A stretch of DNA of 64,000 bases from Polyodon spathula. Taxonomy: Eukaryota > Chordata > Actinopteri > Acipenseriformes > Polyodontidae. Below are positions 48,331 to 64,000 of the stretch, piece after piece (positions within the stretch are counted from its first letter, which is position 1; every line of letters begins with the position of its first letter). The stretch is from assembly GCF_017654505.1 (NCBI RefSeq), contig NC_054564.1, positions 7,052,121 to 7,116,120 of the forward strand, read 5' to 3'. Made by a program: the position numbers and the translations under genes. The notes under the pieces were generated by a model, which saw only the letters and a list, made by a program, of their open reading frames with translations, made no database searches and was not told the DNA's origin.

Positions 48331-49093
48331 CTTCAGTAATATGACTCATCCAGGAAGTGTGGCCACACTGTGTAACAGACAGTATGGAACATAATCCTCG
48401 TTGAACATAAATCCCTTTCTTGTTGTGTATATATGCAGACAGTTTAGTAAGACCTCACTATCCAACACAAACCGTGATAGAACAAATTCAAAACGCTTGC
48501 CAGCCTTCTTTCGGACGGGAAAAAGCACTGCATTCAAGGCAGTATTTCAAGGTTTGATACAATGATTAAATACGATTAATTTGGTGGACCCAGGATTAAA
48601 TAATAAGCCTTTTTTTTAATAATCTGAAACGTCCACTCCTGTGTTTGTTATTGTACGGTCGCATCAAGATACGAATGTGTTCATTTCGGAACTAATCATT
48701 CGATACATGTTGCGTGGGTTAAAACATGTTGCAGGATGGAAACCATTAACCATTACTGTGAGTACAAGAGTCTGGGTCATCAGCAGCTTTACTGTCATCG
48801 CCTACACAAACATCCAAGGCCATACAATTCCAATGAGTAATTGTCACACTTGACAGTGATATGATTTCAACCTTTTTTAAACTGTGAGCAATGCATTTGT
48901 ACCTGACGTTTGTGCAATTTGTTTCTTTTTCCACACCCTTTAAATTGGATCTCAGTAACTCCTTGTGGTTAATCTTTTTATGGCTTTATAGACAGTTTCT
49001 TTGATGTCTTTTCCTGCTGTGAGTCGTGCTCTGTGTTCATCCAACCTGCCCTGAGAATACTTTACTACCCATTCTCCACACTGGGACCTGACG
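48331..49093. other. Intergenic, nothing recognised
   Basis: No supported features. Confidence 0.6.
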
Positions 49094-49536
49094 AGGGAGG
49101 GAAGGGGAGTCACTGGAACAGCACAGTGCTTCACTAACCATTCTCTTCCAGATCTGAATGAACCTGCTTGCATAGGGAGGGGAGGGCAGTCACTGGAACA
49201 GCACAGTGCTTCACTAACCATTCTCTTCCAGATCTGAATGAACCTGCTTGCATAGGGAGGGGAGGGCAGTCACTGGAACAGCACAGTGCTTCACTAACCA
49301 TTCTCTTCCAGATCTGAATGAACCTGCTTGCATAGGGAGGGGAGGGCAGTCACTGGAACAGCACAGTGCTTCACTAACCATTCTCTTCCAGATCTGAATG
49401 AACCTGCTTGCAGAGGGAGGGGAGGGCAGTCAGTGGAACAGCAAAGTGCTTTACTAACCATTCTCTTCCAGATCTGAATGAACCTGCTTGCAGAGGGAGG
49501 GGAGGGCAGTCAGTGGAACAGCAAAGTTCTTTACTC
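49094..49536. repeat. 80-bp minisatellite, about 5.5 copies
   Basis: The unit starting TTCTCTTCCAGATCTGAATG recurs exactly every 80 bp at 49141, 49221, 49301, 49381 and 49461. Middle units are identical; the outer ones carry substitutions (CAGAGG for CATAGG, GCAAAG for GCACAG). This is the usual picture of unequal exchange. Confidence 0.95.
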
Positions 49537-49564
49537 ACATGCTGACTCGCATGCTACCATAAAG

Positions 49565-50245
49565 CAAAACAAAAACAACATTTTAGCACCCTAATAAAAC
49601 TATATACAGTGTTTTATTGTTAGTTGTTGATTGTTTTCCGTATCCCACACTTCTTTATTTTGCAGGATTAACAGGTTTTATCTGGGAGCAAAAAGAATAG
49701 CGAGAACAAAATAGGACACGTGACAATATTCTGAGCGTCTAGACTACAGCTCTGGATAAAAGTTTTGCATCCCCCAAAACAGCCGACCCTGGTCCTGGAG
49801 AGCCGGGGGGTTTTCTGGTTTTTGTTCCACCAAAGTTCTCATTTACTTAATTGAACCAATTATTTTAATAACTGGTCAATGTAAAAAAAAGCAAAACAAA
49901 AAAAAAATTTTAGCCACCCTAATAAAACTGATATATTAAAGATACCCAGAAAATCTGCAGATTTGTGGCTCTAGGACCAGAGTTAGCCACCCCTGCACTA
50001 GAATTTTAAGATTGAGACATTAACAGGTTTTACTATGGGAGCAAAATTTAGAATAGCGAGAACAAAAACTAGGACACGTGACAATATTCTGAGCGTCTAG
50101 TACAGTACAGCTCTGTTAGATTTCGAAATGTCACATTTTTCAATTTCCATCAGTTTTTCTCGTTAACAATATGGAAAACTACAAAGCGGTACGTCATTCA
50201 ATGCGTTAACGTAAAATTATACATTAACCTAACATTTTTATGGCC
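49565..50245. mobile_element. Nested Tc1-like and hAT-like MITEs with duplicated blocks
   Basis: A Tc1-like MITE starts at about 49745 (TACAGCTCTGG-ATAAAAG) and is interrupted by a hAT-like MITE (about 49781-49997, ACCCTGGTCCTGGAG to AGGACCAGAG). Two upstream blocks recur inside the nest: block A (49571-49612, CATTTTAGCACCCTAATAAA) again at 49885-49935, and block B (49669-49755, GGACACGTGACAATATTCTG) again at 50021-50115. Copies differ mainly by small indels. See the findings for interpretation. Confidence 0.65.
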
Positions 50246-50703
50246 AAGAAACACTTCGAGAGTTCCTGAGTACACAATGTGAAATTAACTGGTGTGTTGT
50301 TTCTCCTTTCAAAAAAAAAAAATAGAAGTTAACTTTTGAAAAACGCATCAGTGTGTTTTTAAAGAGAGATAATCACAGCTGAGCCCCAGTGAACCCCAAT
50401 CCTGTGCAATCTGTCTTGGACTCGGTTTCCTGTGTGTCTCTGTGCTGTGGTTCAGTCTTCTCTACACACTCGGTCTGTAAGGTCTTCTTGATCCGATGAC
50501 TAAACGACAGTTCAAAGAGTAAATTGCTTTGAATTACATTTTTTTTTTACTGTCATCGTACACCTTTATTATGTTTGCAATCACACAGTGGGGCTCACGC
50601 AATATGTTATTTATTAAAACATACACCAGACCACACTACTACAATCCACATATTTTTTATACTACATTTAGCCTTTGGCCTCGTCTTTCCAGGTATCCTT
50701 ACC
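50246..50703. other. Intergenic, nothing recognised
   Basis: No supported features. Confidence 0.6.
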
Positions 50704-50790
50704 CATAAATTAGCTTGCAGATAAATTAGCTTGCAGATAAGTGGAGAGGCTGGCCCCAGGGAAGCCATGGGGGGGGGGGGGGGGCTGGGG
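50704..50790 (-). repeat. Dispersed repeat, inverted partner of 44970-45056
   Basis: Carries the same text as the 44970 copy in the opposite sense, with a local duplication of TAGCTTGCAGATAA. It runs into G-runs at 50769-50803. Confidence 0.6.
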
Positions 50791-50803
50791 GGGGGGGGGG
50801 GGG
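50769..50803. repeat. Poly-G runs
   Basis: Two G-runs of about 16 separated by CT. Confidence 0.9.
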
Positions 50804-51376
50804 CATGATAGCTGCCCTCCCCCCGGTAATCTGGGAGCCTCCCCCATTTAGGGTAATCCACCTCCTGGCTGGGGAGCTGGAGGAGCCCAGCGGGGATGGA
50901 ATGGATTGTGTCTCTCTGACTTTGTCATGTTTGCAAAGTTGCATTGAGATCATCCAGTGCGAGTGACCTATACAAGCATTTAATCAAGACCTACTTCCTT
51001 ATTGCAGTACATACTGTGTTTTCATGCACAGGCTGTTAACAACTAAAAATAAATGATTATGTAGCCAAAAGTTGAGAAACCAATCAATCATTATTAAGGA
51101 GTTCCAAACTCCCAAACTCCCAGTACATCTGATCTTGTGTGTAGATTTCATAACATGTGATCAAATTCTGAAGTAAAAAGACAACAGCACTTCCTGACTG
51201 CAATCCTGGGTCCTGTGACTCATTACCAATGACTGTGTCGCATGGAGTGTCTCTTATTGCAGCAATACATATTCTGTACAGTTTGAGCAGCCCAAACTGC
51301 AAGAGAGGGCTCCTCGTATAATAATAAGGGATGTCCTGCACGTGACGTACTGCAGTAATTTAGAATAATCCTGTCA
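50804..51376. other. Intergenic, nothing recognised
   Basis: No supported features. Confidence 0.6.
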
Positions 51377-51381
51377 CAGAG

Positions 51382-51791
51382 TGTGGCAGGCTGGCAAGTG
51401 GATAGAGGCCCAGAGACAGTCTGTAGTTCAAAAAAAATAACTATTTTATTATAAATAAACACAAAAATGAAAGGGCACAAGGGCCAAAACAAAGCGATTT
51501 AAACACAAAAGGAAAGACAAAAAAAACAAAACTTACAAAAATAACAATTTTCAGGCTGGGCAATGCCTTCACTGGATTCAAACTTTCCAAACAACCAAAA
51601 AACCAACCTGCTTCCTCAGCTCCCTCCTCCCAAATGAGAAGCAGAGGCCTCCTTTTATGTCAGGTGACTGGGCGCTGATTGATCGTTGACCTAATCAACC
51701 CCAGCCACCTGAACATAATAAACCCAGGCAGGTAGGGGAAATTAACCCCATCCCTGCCAATTTAAAAAGGGCAGAGCTTTGCTCTGCCACA
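51382..51791 (-). mobile_element. Solo LTR with 5-bp target duplication
   Basis: The 410-bp segment begins TGTGGCAG and ends CTGCCACA, a perfect 8-bp terminal inverted repeat with TG...CA ends. It is flanked by direct CAGAG repeats at 51377-51381 and 51792-51796. Minus-strand reading gives a CATAAAAGG TATA-like box followed about 200 bp later by AATAAAATAG, the order of promoter and polyadenylation signal in an LTR. There are no gag/pol sequences and no second LTR, so it is a solo LTR left by recombination. Five-base duplications fit Gypsy-type elements; that class is inferred. Confidence 0.75.
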
Positions 51792-51796
51792 CAGAG

Positions 51797-52790
51797 ACAG
51801 AGTGATTCTTGATGATAAATTTCCCTCCCGTCCTGTAAGGACGCTGTGTAACAGGAACAGAGTGCCCTGGACTGGATGGCCAGACAATTCATTCCCAGGG
51901 TTAGCTGAGCCATCTAGAAAGGGGGCGGAGCTACAGTACACTAAATCATTGACCCGGAAGGGAAAACGATGTGGCAGCTGTGGATTAGAGGAGCGGTTGC
52001 GCTAGTTAACCAAGGGGTCATGATTGACGGTACAAAAGGGGCCATAGCAAAGTGATTTGTTCCTTTGTGTGGTTAAAAGCTGAACCAGAAGGAGACCGTG
52101 TATTGTAATCGTGAGTGTTTTGTTTGTTTTGTCGTGTCTCAGGAACCACTCTGTTTGTTGTTATTAAACGGCTGAACACGATCTGGAGCTGTCGCCAAAG
52201 GCCAGCACTTACCCTGACAACATTGCACCATTTGTTCACAGATAAACTGTATGTACACCACAAGCACGATATCACTCACTGTGGACTTGTGATTGTGTTT
52301 TGTGTTACGTGTGGGTGAAGACGCAATGGATTGGGTACAACCCCAGAAGCCGTGCTACGATACCATGAACAGAGGACCAGATGTCCGGAGCAATATAATT
52401 ACCGTTGCTTCAAAACCATTGACAATGCTCTGCTCTGCTAACGACTCAGAGATTAAAAAGCTCAATCACGTTTTCAAAAACTTTCAGCAAAGGCCTTGTC
52501 CAATGTTTTGAATGCTAAATACGCGGTATTAAAATCCAACTCACTTAAAAGTGAGATTATTTTCTTTCGCTCGTGTAAACACTTTGAACGCTAATGCAAC
52601 AACAGACCTGTTACAAAATCCTTCAGTGTACAAACCTGCAGAGGTTTTGAAATATGCACAGGCACATTCCTTAAGCTACTGTAGTTTCTGCAGGTCTTAC
52701 ATGTTGAAGCAAGACCAAGCCACATCCTACACTTATCTAAAGAGGAAGCTGGAGTCACAAAATTTAAAGCACTGACAAAATAAAGGAGTG
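51797..52790. other. Upstream flank of the ADAM gene, possibly LTR-derived
   Basis: Contains GGTTAAAAGCTGAACC, then TTATTAAACGGCTGAACA, which could be promoter and polyadenylation parts of a different LTR. I could not find paired ends. Short frames here have no motifs. Confidence 0.3.
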
Positions 52791-52835
52791 TCACTCAGTG
52801 CGTGGTCAAGTTGCACTGTGTACACACACAGGTGA

Positions 52836-52842
52836 TATAAAG
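52836..52842 (+). promoter_or_regulatory. TATA box candidate of the ADAM28-like gene
   Basis: TATAAAG, 45 bp upstream of the first ATG. If used, transcription would start near 52866, giving a very short leader of about 15 nt. A more distal promoter or an upstream non-coding exon is equally possible. Confidence 0.35.
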
Positions 52843-52880
52843 AGTCCTTGCAGTGCCAGAGCGCTCATTATACCCTCACA

Positions 52881-63836
<10,956 letters not shown>

Positions 63837-64000
63837 GTAAGAGTAACGCTGCATAGATGTTAAATTTGAAAGTTTAAAACACATTCTTAAAGGAGTGCTT
63901 TACATCACCCGCTGTGTAATGTTGACTCTTTACCTGTTTTAATATTTTAGTGCATGATTCTGTATTAGATCACTGTCACTGTATTCTAACAAACTGCTTC
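63837..64000 (+). other. Start of ADAM intron 17
   Basis: Intron sequence after GTAAGA. No further exon before the window edge. Confidence 0.85.

Noticed and set aside
51797..52790. Second LTR directly behind the solo LTR
   Set aside because: Promoter- and polyadenylation-like text is present, but no paired TG...CA ends or target duplication could be found.

Overview
The window looks like nuclear DNA of a fish, probably a non-teleost ray-finned fish such as a sturgeon or paddlefish. The evidence is a spliced vertebrate ADAM gene, an intronless TCIM gene, CR1/L2-type LINE tails, tRNA-derived SINEs, Tc1-, hAT- and piggyBac-like MITEs and very many microsatellites. The species assignment is inference from repeat style; nothing in the sequence proves it. 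There are no operons, CRISPR arrays, rRNA or recognisable tRNA genes. Most of the window is non-coding.

Layout. 1-28 kb: gene-free DNA with dispersed repeats, including a LINE 3' end, a GA-rich tract, hAT-like MITEs, a 250-bp inverted-repeat pair at 11.8-14.2 kb beside a transposon-like ORF remnant, a 130-bp C-run and a CR1-like LINE 3' fragment. 28.35-28.65 kb, minus strand: a complete 100-residue single-exon TCIM (TC1/C8orf4) gene with a TATA-like promoter. 29-52.8 kb: repeats, including an L2-type tail, a full tRNA-derived SINE, a MIR-like SINE, a possible hammerhead-ribozyme motif, a 40-bp minisatellite organised in 199-bp higher-order units, a CR1-like LINE with broken reverse transcriptase, several MITEs, an 80-bp minisatellite and a solo LTR with a 5-bp target duplication.

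52.88-63.84 kb, plus strand: seventeen consecutive coding exons of an ADAM28-like (ADAM8/28 clade) membrane metalloprotease-disintegrin. All introns are GT-AG and the reading frame is open throughout (633 codons). The exons cover the signal peptide, prodomain with cysteine switch, reprolysin catalytic domain with an intact zinc motif, disintegrin domain, cysteine-rich domain and the start of the EGF-like region. The EGF remainder, transmembrane and cytoplasmic exons lie beyond the right edge.

TCIM and the ADAM gene are divergently oriented about 24 kb apart. The two proteins have unrelated known roles: TCIM is a small nuclear/cytoplasmic signalling regulator and ADAM28 is a cell-surface protease. 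Their adjacency matters mainly for synteny. The most unusual structures are the minisatellite hierarchy, the inverted pair at 11.8-14.2 kb, the mosaic duplication at 49.6-50.1 kb, the ADAM splice acceptors abutting microsatellites, and the hammerhead-like motif at 40.4 kb.
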